Assembly: GCA_948144175.1 (NCBI GenBank)
Contig: CANXME010002121.1
Coordinates: 62,001-126,000, forward strand
Source of the DNA: Closterium sp. NIES-65
Lineage: Eukaryota; Streptophyta; Zygnematophyceae; Desmidiales; Closteriaceae
Reading direction: 5' to 3'
Length of the DNA stretch: 64,000 nt
The translations under genes were made by a program, and so were the position numbers. Shown in pieces: positions 52,301-63,659 of the stretch. How positions within the stretch are numbered: the first letter of the stretch is position 1; the number at the start of each line of letters is the position of its first letter. The notes beneath the pieces were generated by a model, which was given only the letters and a program-made list of their open reading frames with translations, was not told where the DNA came from and did not search any database.

Positions 52301-54374
52301 CCGCAGCGGTGGTCGGCCAGCAGGGCGGGCAGCCCGTTGCGGGCCAACATCTTCACCCCTCGACGAGCACGACGACTGCACAAGACGCGCGACCGGGTGG
52401 CCGTCACGGCGTTCCTGGTCGACGAGCTCTTGCGCCCAGCAGCGGTGATCGGAAGGCATGTCGAGCAGGACGGGGCGGGACAGCATCCCCATATCGCGAT
52501 GAGTCCGGCGAGTGCCAGTAGCGCGCGACCGGGTGGTGACGTCACGGCACAGATGGCCGACAAGTCTTTCCGCCCTGACCAGCGAGCGACAGGCGTTCTA
52601 CCCAGCGGCGTGGTCGAGGCTGCCACATCGGTGATTGTGTCTGCGACGGCAGCAGTGCCGACCAAAGCGGGTACTGCCCAAAGGACCGTATCGCTGCCGA
52701 ACCCGCCTCCGCCTACCACGGGCACTGCCGGTGCGGCCAGCTTACCCGTTCATGGGGCCATGGTCGGCGTGGAACCGATCCCAATCCCTAAGGTTGTTGA
52801 GGCTCAGGCGATCGAGGCTCTTATCACTCGGAGGCCATCGTGGGATGAGTATCTGAAATGGCTCGAGGATCAGGGTCAGAAAACCTCGGATATTCCTCCG
52901 ACACCCAGCAACCAGGCGGTCGACCGAGGAGCAGAGACAGCGAATGTCACGGCGGCAACTACAGGGCCGATCGTCACAACGGAGGAGACGGCTATTTGGA
53001 GAATGGTGGAAGAGGCCGGCGGGGGCCGGCGGGGTGGACCCCGAGATCCTTGCCAGTATCGTGATGCCGAACCCTGAAATCAAGGTCATGCGGGAGAAAC
53101 TAAAAGCAGCAGCTCCCACTGTGGGAGCGCAACAGGGTACACCCGCCGCCTCGTCTACACCTGCGGAGGACCCTAGCACGACTGGCGCCAAATCCCCCTC
53201 GGCCACAACCGGTGAGGTCGGTGACGGGAAGCAAACGCGCAAGGGCAAGGCGAAATCCGACCCTTCCAAGGCGACGTCTAAAGCGGTCACGCAGGGTTGG
53301 AAGGGTTCAGGCGTCCGCGTTGACAAGGAGACGGGGCTGGCCACGTCGGAGATGAAGTTTGGGAAGAAGAGCCGTAACATTTGCCAGTCAATGGACAAGT
53401 CTGAGGCCACCTACTACATCGCGGTCGCCGTTTCATCGTTCGACGGCTACGTGAGCGATGTGATTCTCGCCGAGTTCGTTGGTGTCAAGGAGGATGTGAT
53501 CGAGCAGTATAAGTCGGACTGGAATGTGGTGCGATTGATTCCGGACGACATGTGGACGGTCATGTGAAACCAAGGCGCAAACGTCTTCCGCGACAGGTAA
53601 GCTTGGCGAATGCTCAATTAGGTGCTCGTTTCGGTCGGTGCGCGTTTCGTTTCGGTGACGGTGGGTCGTGCTGCTGTGTTTCGCAGGTTCCAAGAGGTGG
53701 TTGCGGAGTACAACAGGATAACCGCCGCCAACCGCGCAGCTCTCATGGTGGCTCTTCGTCCGGCGGTGTGGTTCGGCGACCTTCTAGAGTCGACCAAGCC
53801 CGAGAAGGCCGCAAAGAATAAGGTGGCGAGCGACATGATCACACGTGCTTTGATGTGTGCCGCCTTCGCACCTGTGGCCGCGAAAGTCACGCCCATCCCG
53901 GGCGTCGAGTCAGAACAGTTATCCGAGATCCTGGCCGGGACTGCGTGCGCAGTGTGGTGCTTTTTGGAGACCAATGCCTCGGCGGAAGCAGCGGCCGGCG
54001 AAGGGGGGGCGGCAGCGACTGTGCGCGGAGCGTCCTCTGAGTTTGCGAGTCGGTGTAAGAGCGTCATCGAGGTGGTGCTTCAACGAGCGTCGTCCCGGGA
54101 GGTCGTCGTAGGAGAGGTCGCCGGCATGGTGACGAAGGACCTGCAAGGCGCTGTGCTGAGGTTGCTGCCTGAGGACGGGGACGAGCGTGACCACGACGAG
54201 CTGATCGCCTGCGTCATGTTTGAGAACCTCGCCTTCTGGGGGGACTGCTGTGTCGGCGGCCCTAAACTCAAAGCTCGCGGCATAGTTTTGCCTATTGACG
54301 CCGACATGAAGACGATCGTTTGGGACAGGGGGGCGAGGGGGCAGCACAAAGGGAAGCAGACGACTAACGCTTAG
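49303..54374 (+). pseudogene. element B ORF1 (full-length but broken homologue of A ORF1)
   Basis: It starts MATGRIELAAAEFPLQVPVG. Exon-like pieces follow (about 49862-49908 and 50012-50171), then a long frame-1 stretch 50455-51879 interrupted by only three stops (50665 TGA, 50866 TAG, 51235 TAG). Next come a ~42-residue repeat domain (ADELL..AAVVG..GGQPVAGQH, 51990-52480) and shifts into frame 2 and frame 3. The conserved end (53270-54374, with an intron at about 53597-53685) matches element A: AVSSFDGYVSDVILAEFVGV, MWTVM then TGA for Trp (53565-53567), LRPAVWFG, GTACAVWCF and ENLAFWGDC. A 50-bp tandem copy of an intron/acceptor (about 50214-50320) is present. Not translatable as it stands. 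Confidence 0.72.
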
Positions 54375-54772
54375 GTCGACGAACGCTGGCTCGAATGCTG
54401 TTGTCTTGGTCGGCGTTGGTGCAAACGCTGCAGGCTCTCCGACGAAGACCTAGCAGGCGCTTCGTCTTTGGTTAGGGTCGCTTGTGCGTGTTGTTGTGTA
54501 GTTTTGTTTTGCCTCTCCTATTTAGCAATTTTGAACATGATCGTCGGTTTCTTTGTGAAGTCGGTTTGATGCATTTACAAGAGACAAAAAAAATTGAACA
54601 ACTAGTCGGTCAAACATTGGCAAAAGTAAAAACAACAACACGTCGTTTCACAAGCACTAGTCGGACACCCCCGGCCCGCCTTCAGCCTACCCTAAGCCCG
54701 CCCTCAGCCTGCCTTCAGCCAACCCTCAGCCTGCCGTCAGCCCACCCTCAGTCGCACACGGACGGACTACCC
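54375..54772. other. gap between the convergent genes of element B
   Basis: Presumed 3' UTRs. About 54670-54760 has a short CCCTCAGCCTGCCTTCAGCC-type repeat. No gene is seen. Confidence 0.45.
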
Positions 54773-57700
54773 TCAACTCGCCCTCTTGCGTTTCCCAGGG
54801 CCGGAGCTCTCCGCCCTTGCTCCCGCGGTCGTCTTGGCCTCCAAGCCGACCTTCTTGGCCTGCTCTTCCCCGCCAAATATATCCTTCCCCCATTTAGGGT
54901 CGGCGTAGCCCGCCGAGACAACGCCCCACACAACGGCCAGCTTCCTGTACTGCGGCTTGTCCAGACCCTTGATGCTGGTCGGCTTTCCGTCGGCTGTGGT
55001 CAGGACCTTCATGGGCGTGGTCGCACGGAGGACCATGAGAGCGTCGTTGAAAGTAGAAAGACCCGCCCGCCCCAGGTGGTCGAGTAGCTTGACCACGGCG
55101 GCGGTTTCAACGTCGTTGTCGCTCCGCCGCAAGAAGTGCACGATTTCCATGATCCGCTTCATCCGGCGCGTGGAAATCTGCAGCGCATCGTTTTTCCCCG
55201 TCTCTCCCACCACGGTTATGGGACAATCGTCGGTTGGCACTTTGCGGCCACGAGAGCTCTTCGCCGATTTCGCCGACACTGCGGGTTTGTCGGCCTTCTC
55301 CTCGTAACTTGGGCGTGTGTCTGACGAGGAATCTGGGCTCCTTGTAACCTTCGCACAAAGGCCACGCTTCCACGTGCGACGGGTTGTTCCACCAGCGCCA
55401 GGCAGCCTCGACCGTCTTGGACGTGCGCCAGGGATGCACGACGTTCACCTCGTACATGAGGTCGTCGTCCTGCTCCTTCTCAATCTTGACGGCCGCTGCC
55501 TTCTCGGCGTCGGTCATCGGCCCTGACGGCGCCGGCGCAGTCGGCGTCGTCCGTGCCTCGGCCAGCTTGAGAGCCTGCATCAACCTCGCGATCTCGGTGT
55601 TCTTCTCCTCCAACTTCTTCTGCATCTCAAGCTTCTCGATCGCGGCATCCTCCCTCTGGCGGTGTAGCATCATGGTGAGCTGGTCGACCTGATGTTCGGC
55701 GTTGACTCGCGCACTAAATTCCTGCGATCCAAGGGGGATGGGCGGCAAACGGTCAGCGAATGAAGGCGGACGACTTGTTTTAGTCGTCGCCGGAACGCGC
55801 ATGCCGTACCTCTTGGGGGTTCTCGCTCGGAGTACGGCGCGTGGCAATGGTTTTGAGGTCCATCCGGTTGATGTCCTTGGCCCATTTCTGGAAGTCGGGG
55901 ATGCGGCAGAGCTTGGAACTATGGACGTATGGGTGCCACGGCTCGCGCATCAGCATGCACGCAAGATCCTCGGCGACGATGCGGCGGCCGAACTTGATGA
56001 ACGATTGCAGGAAGTGCATCCCGGCCGTGTTGGGTTCTCTCCTCGTGGCGCACTTTTCCGCCTTAGAGACGAACACAAACAGAAACACAATCAACCGTCG
56101 GTGGAATGTCGGCGTGGAAAAGGGTGGCGGGTATTCGGCGTTTTGGGCGTATGAATTTCTCACCTTGGACAGTTCCGCTTCCGCCCACAAAAAGATATGT
56201 CGAGCGATGAGGGCCACCACCTTGTCGTCAGGCTTTACCATGCTGCGGCTGAGGTAGTAGTCGCCCCGCTTGCCCGTGTAGCCGGCCTTTCTTAACACCG
56301 CCGCCTTCGGGATGGTCGTGATGTAGCTCTTCGCAAGCTTGTCGAGCGCTCAGTGGCCCAAGTCGGCGATGTCAGATCGCGGAACCCCATTGTCGGCCAC
56401 CTCCTGTGCCCCACCCGCCTGGGCGGCATGGGTGTTGCGCGTGATGAAGATCTTGTTCGTCCGCCACATCTCCTTCGTGATCCGAGAATGAGATGAAGCC
56501 AACAGTTGTTTTTGTGTCTTGTCATTCCGAGCATGAAAGATGTGCTTGTGGTACCACATGTACGGAGTACTGAAATCGAGGGGCGGCACAAGTCGAGAGG
56601 TGGGCGACCGGCTCAGCTGGTCGTAAATGAAGTGCAGCCACAACAGTGTGTGGACGACGGCGCACATCTCCTGCTCCAGGTGTCTCGCCGCGTAGCTGTG
56701 GTGCAGACGAGCATCCTTGTTTGTCTTGGAGTTTCGTGACGCGACGACCATTACAACCGGTCGTGGCGTTGAGTGCTCGAGCGTCGTGCTCCCCATTCTG
56801 TACAAGAACAAGTCGCGGAGCTTGATTGCTCAGAGGCTGGCTCCGCGGAGAAGGGTATGGTGACCCAGGAGTGTCATCGTCTTCATCAACAGGAACTTCC
56901 ACATCGTTTGGGAGGGGGAGACCGCCTTGGGTTCGTACGCCCGCACCGCCCAGGTCGGCAGCACCTTGAACATGAGGTGGCGGATCTGGTCGGTGGTGTA
57001 CGTGTCGCCGAGCGTTCCGCGGTGCCGGTCGACGCAATCCATGCACATCAGTTCCGATGAGGACAGGGTTAGCTCAGCGAACAGGAAAGCATGCGTGAAC
57101 CGCGCTGGACTACTTGCCGACTTACCTGTCGTCCCTGTGCCACTTCTCTCTGACCATCGCGCGCACCTTCGAGCAGACCTCGGAGATGTCGTACATGATG
57201 TGGAGCTCCTTAGCACCCTAGAGCGTCCCCTCGACCTTGCATGCCGTTTGGAGCGCTTTGATGCGCATGAGCAGCATCGAAATGGTTGTCGCCTTCAGAG
57301 GCTGGACACGGACGTTAGGGTTCAGCTCCTCGAGCTCCTCGGCCTTTGCAACACCCTTATGTCTGGCGATTGACAGAATGTACGCCCTAATCCGCGTGGC
57401 GTTGACGCGTGGACCGTGCATCCAAAGGAGGTCGTCCTTGGCGGTGTACCACAGATCACCCATGTCGTCGTCGATGTACCTCCCTATCTTGTCCTCGTGC
57501 TCCAGCACGCCGTCCCCCTTGATTCTGGCGGGTTTTTGTTTTGGAAGTTCCTTACAGCACCATCTCTTGAAGTCGAGAAGCGCCCGAAGGTACTGAAGGC
57601 GGGTCGTTCCCGCCTCCAGCGTGTCCAAATGCGGCATACCCCAGAGCATCCTCAGCAATCTGTTCTTCTTGGCGAGCTCTTTGTTGATGTCGAAGGCGGC

Positions 57701-58999
57701 TTCCGCAAAATCGTCGCACGGGATGTTTGCAAGAAGTCGTCATATTTTTCGTCGGCTGCCAACAAATCCTCTATGGTCAGGTATGTCAGAATCCAAGCCA
57801 CTAACCACTGGGATAAAAGGGCTTATTTGTGTAGCGGGTAAGTGTGCCCATAACCCCCCAAGCCAACGTGCCTATAACCCTTCCCTAGGATCAATCGGGG
57901 ATCACCAGTGGACCTCTGACACCCCCCCACACTGGAATGCCCAAAGTGCACACACTGGGATTCGAACCCGAGACCTTCGCTCTAATACCATGTCAGAATC
58001 CCAACCACTATACCATTGGGATAAAAGGGATTGTTAAGTAGCGGTTCAGTGCGCCCATAACCCCCCAGACCAACATGCCTGTAACCCTTCCCTAGGATCA
58101 ATCGAGGATCACCAGTGGACCTCTGACACCCCCCTTGCACTGGGATGCCTGAAGTGCACACACTAGGATTCGAACCCGAGACCTTTGCTTTGATACCATG
58201 TCAGAATCCCAACCACTAACCACTGGGATAAAAGGGCTTATTTGTGTAGCGGGTGAGTGCGCCCATAACCCCCCAGGCCAACGTGCCTGTAACCCTTCCC
58301 TAGGATCAATCAGGGATCACCAGTGGACCTCTGACAAGGTACTCCATGTCGTTTTCTAGAAATGGGCCAATCGGCGGCAGCTGCTCCGTGGCCGAAGCCG
58401 CCTCCGGGTCCGGCTCGGGTTGGGGAGCCCCTTTCGTCCCTGGCGGTAGGGGGATGGTCGGGTCGGCGCGAATGTTTGCCCTAGCGGCGTCTACATCCAC
58501 CACCAAGTAAGGCTCGTTCAGGTCGGGAATCGCGCTGTTCACCGCCGGCGGCATGACGCGTGCCATCTCGGTGGGTAAAGTTGTTCCCGTCGGCATCTAG
58601 TTGTCGATGCGGTCTCGCGGCGGTAGGCCGTCCAAAGGCGATACTGCACAATCACTGCCGTGCATTGCCTTCGCACTGAGGCCCTAAAGGCGGCCCTCTC
58701 AGCGATCGTCAACTCTGCCGCAATATCGGCCCTTCAGAACCTTCGGGCGGCGGATTGGTGTTCTGCGGGGTGTTGTTCGGCGTGGTTGTGGTCGGCGGGG
58801 TGTTAAGTGGCATGGTGTTGTTCAGCGGGGTGTTGTTCGGGGCGGGGTTGGGCGGGGGGGGTGTTGTTGGTCGGGGTGTTGTTCGTCCGGGTGTTGTTAT
58901 GCGGGATGTTGTTAGACTAGTCCCTGGCCATTCGAGGCCGTCCTGGGGTTTAATGGCGAAGATGATCTGGTTCAGGCTACGAAGAAAGACGTCCGCCAC
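54773..58999 (-). pseudogene. element B tyrosine recombinase, decayed and TRIM-interrupted
   Basis: Homologous to the element A recombinase along its length, with the same intron positions where visible. Blocks: 5' exon about 58999-58570, exon 1 split by the TRIM (58596-58337 and 57778-57130), YR core 57045-56170, then 56050-55800 and the coiled-coil/tail 55720-54773. Lesions include TGA for the Arg after GASL (56830-56832), HAAQ instead of HAAR (about 56420-56433), TGA for Trp in LGHW (56350-56352), TAG near 57220 and a frameshift near 55260. The Tyr region AKSYITTIP is still readable. Clearly inactive. Confidence 0.75.
57784..58336 (-). mobile_element. tandem TRIM retrotransposon (LTR-int-LTR-int-LTR)
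   Basis: Three 138-bp LTRs (57784-57921, 57991-58128, 58199-58336) start TGTCAGAATCC and end CCTCTGACA. They are separated by two internal domains of 69-70 bp. On the minus strand each internal domain begins TGGTATNANAGC, the plant initiator-Met tRNA primer site, and ends in a short G-rich polypurine tract. AGGTA at 57779-57783 and 58337-58341 is a 5-bp target duplication. No coding capacity. It lies in an exon of the element B recombinase. Confidence 0.92.
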
Positions 59000-59563
59000 G
59001 TTCGAATAATGTCGACCTAGCTAGTTATCCTAGGGTAATACCGCAAAATAATCCGAAGTCAGCAGCCCGGAGAGTTTGCCTACCTGAACGCACCCTGTAC
59101 ACCGGTGTGTCGTCGTCGTCGACCATGCACCACGCGAGGTCGGTCGGTCTCAGAGTTGCGTGAAAATGACTAAGGGAATGAATGCGAGAGCGTGGCTTCC
59201 TAGAATAAATGTGAATGGAACGCAAAAAGCAAAAGACGAAATGGCAAAGACAGATGGCCGTTGGTGGGTCATAGCAGAGAGTGCCACCGTCGCGGTTCGT
59301 GCAGACAGGTGTTGGCGGGCAATCCGTGGCCAGGTCTCAAACCCTGCATACACAGCACAACGGCGGCGTTCTGGTCGACGTGGCACGGTGCACGCATATC
59401 TGTTTCGCAACCGACTCTCCGCTCGGAGACCTTCGTTATCGTGCTTACACGTCGGCATGACAAAGCAGTGCTCATCGCGTCGCCCGAGATGATATCACGC
59501 AGGCATGTTCCCGCCTACAGGCCGACGAAGGCTTGGTCGCTTCGTGGATAGGTGCCCGCCGAA
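59000..59563. other. flank between element B and copia 2
   Basis: No supported gene and no clear inverted repeat. It probably contains the right end of element B and the insertion site of copia 2. Confidence 0.4.
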
Positions 59564-59701
59564 TGATGTGTGAAAAATAAAACGAGAGAATAATTGAACT
59601 ATGAAAGAGTTGGGTACAAGTACTAACCCTAATTGGGTTGTACCCCTTATGGGCTACCCCACTACAGCCTACACACATGTATAAGCTATAATGTTCTGAC
59701 A
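59564..59701 (-). repeat. copia 2 3' LTR
   Basis: About 138 bp, ending TTCTGACA at 59701, similar to the copia 1 LTR. Next to it the internal side reads CACCCCCATAGG, a polypurine tract on the minus strand. The left end (TGTGTGAAAAATAAAACGAG) is set by alignment and may be a few bases off. Confidence 0.8.
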
Positions 59702-59900
59702 CACCCCCATAGGCAAAGTGGGGGAGAACAAGTGGTCACAAGACCAGTCAAGCAAAGCAAAGCAAGCTCAGGGTGGATCACAAAGTCACCACACAGTCCG
59801 AGCACAAGAGTAAAGCCACAAGGCTAGTTCACATGCAAGATCATATATATAAAGGTAAACAAGCAAGTGCAGGCATAGAAAGAGGACAGTACAAATAACA

Positions 59901-60395
59901 TCAAGAAGTGAGCAAGTGAGGCCAGGTGGGCACAAGACCTTGTAAAGTACAGAAGTGCTGATGATCACAAGGCGGAAGGGCCTTGGTGAAGATATCAGCA
60001 GTATTGGCCTCAGAGGCCACGTAGGTGAGGCGGAGCTGACCACGCTGCTGCAGCTCACGAGCTAGGAAGTAGCGGAGAGCAATGTGCTTCGTTCTGTGCT
60101 CCAGTCTGTGCTCCCGACAGAAGGCCAGCATGGCCTTGTTGTCTACGTACAGAACTGGAGGAGAACGAGGCGGCTCTCCTAGGTCAGTCAGCAGGTAGGT
60201 GAGCCAGCGTAGCTCCTGTGCAGCCATGGCCCCTGCGTAGATCTCAGCCTCACAGCTGGAGCTGAGAACAGAAGACGAGCGAGTAGACCGCCACGAAACA
60301 GAGCCGGAGCCAAGGCTGAAGGTGTAACCCTGTGACGACCGCTGTAGAGCCTGGTCCTCAGCCCAAGAAGCGTCAGCGTGACCTGTGAGGACCAC
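59901..60395 (-). CDS. copia 2 RNase H
   Basis: It reads TGHADASWAEDQALQRSSQG, SSSCEAEIYAGAMAAQELRW, LYVDNKAMLAFCREHRLEHR and TKHIALRYFLARELQQRGQL, the copia RNase H with its D-E-D residues. TGA just before it (about 60397) and a TAG at 60663 separate it from the reverse transcriptase frame. Confidence 0.9.
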   Translation of the reverse strand: MVLTGHADASWAEDQALQRSSQGYTFSLGSGSVSWRSTRSSSVLSSSCEAEIYAGAMAAQELRWLTYLLTDLGEPPRSPPVLYVDNKAMLAFCREHRLEHRTKHIALRYFLARELQQRGQLRLTYVASEANTADIFTKALPPCDHQHFCTLQGLVPTWPHLLTS

Positions 60396-60662
60396 TCAAC
60401 GTCGCCCTCCAAGCACTAGCCCCATGCCCGACGTACTGCACACGTAGCGCAACACCCTCTTCGCTGCAGCCATGTGCTCTGGTCGGTGTCTCCCAGGAGC
60501 AACATAGCGTGCCAAGATGCTAAGTGGGTATGCAAGGTCAGGTCGTGTGCAGGTCATCAGGTACATGAGGCAACCAACAAGCTCTGGGTACGGGCCACTC
60601 GGCTCTACGGACTCATCCGAAGGCAGAGCTGAGAGCGAGTGGCGAGTAGGTAGAGGAGTGGC

Positions 60663-61415
60663 CTAAGGCGAGGAGTACGTGAAGCCGAAGCGCTGAAGGA
60701 CCTGCTGCACCATGTGTAACTGAGTCAGGGTAATGGTGCGCTGTGCTCTGTCCCGGGTGATCTGCAAGCCAAGGTAGCTGCGCAGTTCACCCAGGTCTGT
60801 GCATGTGTGTCTCTTCTGCAGCTCGGACTTCACGTGGGCGAGTCCAGTAGTGTCAGCAGTGGCAAAGACCAAGTCGTAGACGTACACGAGGATATAGAAC
60901 GCCGACAAAGAGGTGTCGGTGCGCAGAAACAGCGACGGGTCGGCTGTGGAAGGAGCAAACCCAAGAGCCGCAAGTGTAGTCCTCAGTGTGTCGTGCCACT
61001 CACGGGGCGCCTGGCGGAGACCATAGACTGGACGTCGGAGGCTCCACTGGGTACAAGGAGGAAACGACCCAGTGAAGCCAGGAGGGCGGCGTAGCCAGAT
61101 CTCTTCGTGCAGGCTGCCGTGCAAGAAAGCCGTGCTGAAGTCAAGAGAGTGAAGCTCGTAGTCGCGCTGAGCGGCTATCTGCAGCAGCACCCGAAGAGTG
61201 GTCATCTTCGGGGTGGGAGAGAAGGTCTGAAAGTAGTCAACTCCCTGCCGCTGACTGAAGCCTCGAGCCACGTAACGCGTCTTGAAGACAGGCAGAGAAC
61301 CCGGCAGCCGCTTCACCCTAAAAATCCACATGCCACTGACGATGTTCGCCCCAGGTGGAGAAACCTCGTCGACGTAGGTGCCTGTGGACTTCCAGGAAGC
61401 CATCTCTGCGTCCAT
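60663..61415 (-). CDS. copia 2 reverse transcriptase with altered active site
   Basis: It reads MWIFRVKRLPGSLPVFKTRY, RGFSQRQGVDYFQTFSPTPK, LDFSTAFLHGSLHEEIWLRR and VYGLRQAPREWHDTLRTTLA. The catalytic YVDD is YVYD (VYVYDLVFA), a GAC-to-TAC change, so the enzyme should be dead. The frame ends with TAG at 60663, before the rest of the connection domain. Confidence 0.9.
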   Translation of the reverse strand: MDAEMASWKSTGTYVDEVSPPGANIVSGMWIFRVKRLPGSLPVFKTRYVARGFSQRQGVDYFQTFSPTPKMTTLRVLLQIAAQRDYELHSLDFSTAFLHGSLHEEIWLRRPPGFTGSFPPCTQWSLRRPVYGLRQAPREWHDTLRTTLAALGFAPSTADPSLFLRTDTSLSAFYILVYVYDLVFATADTTGLAHVKSELQKRHTCTDLGELRSYLGLQITRDRAQRTITLTQLHMVQQVLQRFGFTYSSP

Positions 61416-62689
61416 GGCTGACTGCTTTTGAGAGGAGTAGGAACCCTCGATCGCCTCAGCGTACGATCAAGGAGTCGGGATGTCTGGTGCATCCGGGTCT
61501 CCCTCAGGGGCAATCAGTGTGGACACGAGATGGGGCAAAGCAGCAGCAAAGCACTGGAACTCCTCCTGCCTGTCCTCAAGGACGTGCGTGCTAAGAGCAC
61601 ACTCACCCCTGACGGACGGAGGACAGACAGACTAAGACTCAGCAATAAGACTAGCAGCGTAGTCTAGACGACAGCGAGCAGCGAAGTCGACAAGCTCAGC
61701 AACTAGGGCAGACGCAGCAGTGGACTCAAAGGAAGGGTCGGTGACAACAGTAGCAAGAAGGCGTGTGACCGAAGGACTAGCAGCACGAAGGGAGTCAGAC
61801 TCCGGGTCAGCAAGAGAAGGAAGAGAGGACTCTTGAGGAGACGGCAACGGGACACGTAGAGGAGCAGTGGAAGGACGCAGTGCGATCTGGTGTGTGCCGG
61901 GGACCGCAGGAGGACGCAGACGCGAAGTACGACCACTAGTGCGAGCAGCACAAACCGACGACGCAGGACGAGACGTAGGCTCACGACGCCCAGCGAGACC
62001 TCCAGTAGGACCAGTGTAGGGAGAAGGAGCAGGTAGAGGGGAGGCGGGCTGTAACTGTGACTGCGACTGGACAGGTTGTGGACACTCTAAGGAAGGAGCA
62101 GGACTAGGAGAGGGCGGGAGACCAAGAACCTGCTCCAGGAGCGGAACGAAGTACGGCCTCGGCCGCTCAGCGCCTCCAGAACCAGCAAGGACGGCACCAG
62201 TACCCCCAGCAGCAGCACCGGCGCCAGCAGCACCTCCATCTCCACCAGCGCCAAGTCCAGCACCCTCAGAAGCACCAGCGCCAGCAACACCACCAGCGCC
62301 AGCACCCCCAGCAGCTCCAGCTCGAGCAGCACCAACACCAGTAGGACCGTCAACTCGAGCAGCCTCAATAGCACCCCCACACGCAGCAGCGCCAGTAGAA
62401 ACACCAGCGCCAACACCCCCAGCAGCTCCAGCTCAAGCAGCACTAGTACCGCCAGCAGCTCCAGCAGGACAAACTCCAGTAGCCCCAGCAGCACCCCTAG
62501 AAGCACCAACGCCAGTAGAAACACCAGTGTCAACACCCCCAGCAGCTCCAGCTCCAGCAGCACCAGCACCGTCAGCAGCTCCAGCAGGACCAACTCCACT
62601 AGCCCCAGTAGCACCCCCACTTGCAGCAGCACGTCTCCAGCTGCAGGCAAACCACTCGCGCAGCTCCTGTGGAGAGAGCGGCTCCCGCC

Positions 62690-63514
62690 TCAACGTAGCA
62701 CCGCCAGCGGCCACACGAGCAGACCCAGTGCCCCCACGCTCCGCACCCCCAGGCTCAGCACCCCCAGGCTCAGCACCCCGAGGCTCAGCACCCCCAGTCT
62801 TAGCACCCCCAGACTCAGCACCCCCAGACTAAGCACCCCCAAACCCGGCACCCGCAGGCTCAGCACCTCTAGCAGCACGTTAGGGGGGAAGCCAAGGAAG
62901 ACGCAGGGAACAGCACGGGGGGACAGCTTGTCCGCAGACAAGTCACGGACAAACGCCGGAGATCCCCAGACCCGAAACGCAGAAGCATCGCCAACCTTCC
63001 CGGTCCACCGCAAGGCCCCCGCAAGGTCCACTGGAGGTCTCTTGCAAGGAGACCCGGGGCTGAAGGTTGAGCTGATGCGCGGCGTACTGAACTGCAAACG
63101 GCCACAGAAAATGGGGGGCAGCCGCATGCATCATGGACGTACGAGCGACGTCCATGACCATGCCAATGCGGTGCTCAGCAATCCCATTTTGCTGTGGAGA
63201 GGCCGGAAGCGTGAAGGTTTGGCGGATGCCCTGTGCACGACAGAAGGCTCCCAGACGGGCACACGACATGAGCAGGGGGCAGACTCAGGACCAGACCTGG
63301 ACGCCGCAACAAACACTTGACTCGAAGCAGCTACCTCGACAGAGTCAGCAGTAGGAGGAGACTCAGTAGTAAGGGTGTACAGGCTTGACCCTGGCTGACG
63401 GGTGAACGTGGCCAAGTGTCGGCCTGTCCGAGCACACGTGCAGTTGGTCACTCGCTGACTCGCACGAGTGAATTGGTCAACCCCCATATCCTGTAGGTCC
63501 GCTCCACTCACCAA
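62690..63514 (-). pseudogene. copia 2 integrase, deleted and frameshifted
   Basis: The pre-integrase part (NCTCARTGRHLATFTRQPGS) is joined directly to RLGAFCRAQGIRQTFTLPAS, so HHCC and the first two catalytic acidic residues are absent. After QPRVSLQETSS the frame shifts. The Gly/Ala/Glu spacer lies at about 61990-62880. Confidence 0.85.
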
Positions 63515-63659
63515 GTTCGTAGAGAACGAGGGGAGGTAGAGACCAAACAGGGTGCGAGAGGGGGCTGCCGGGCACGGTAGGACAGTGGAGAAGCTAGCAA
63601 GGACATGACCCCCAGAGGGGACTGCCAGGGAGACTACAACCGGCCGACTGAGCGGCGTA

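Noticed and set aside
45551..56832. TGA recoded as tryptophan in elements A and B
   Set aside because: TGA replaces Trp at three sites, but each element keeps TGG at the site where the other has TGA, other stops and frameshifts are present, and host genes use TGA as a stop (32626-32628). Decay is simpler.
57955..58180. tRNA-like GGGTTCGAATCC T-arm sequences on the minus strand
   Set aside because: They belong to the primer-site region of the TRIM internal domains. No acceptor stem or anticodon arm can be folded around them.
36043..59701. Copia 1 and copia 2 as two halves of one element split by insertion of A and B
   Set aside because: Both carry the protease-integrase region, so they overlap rather than complement each other. 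They are separate insertions of one family.
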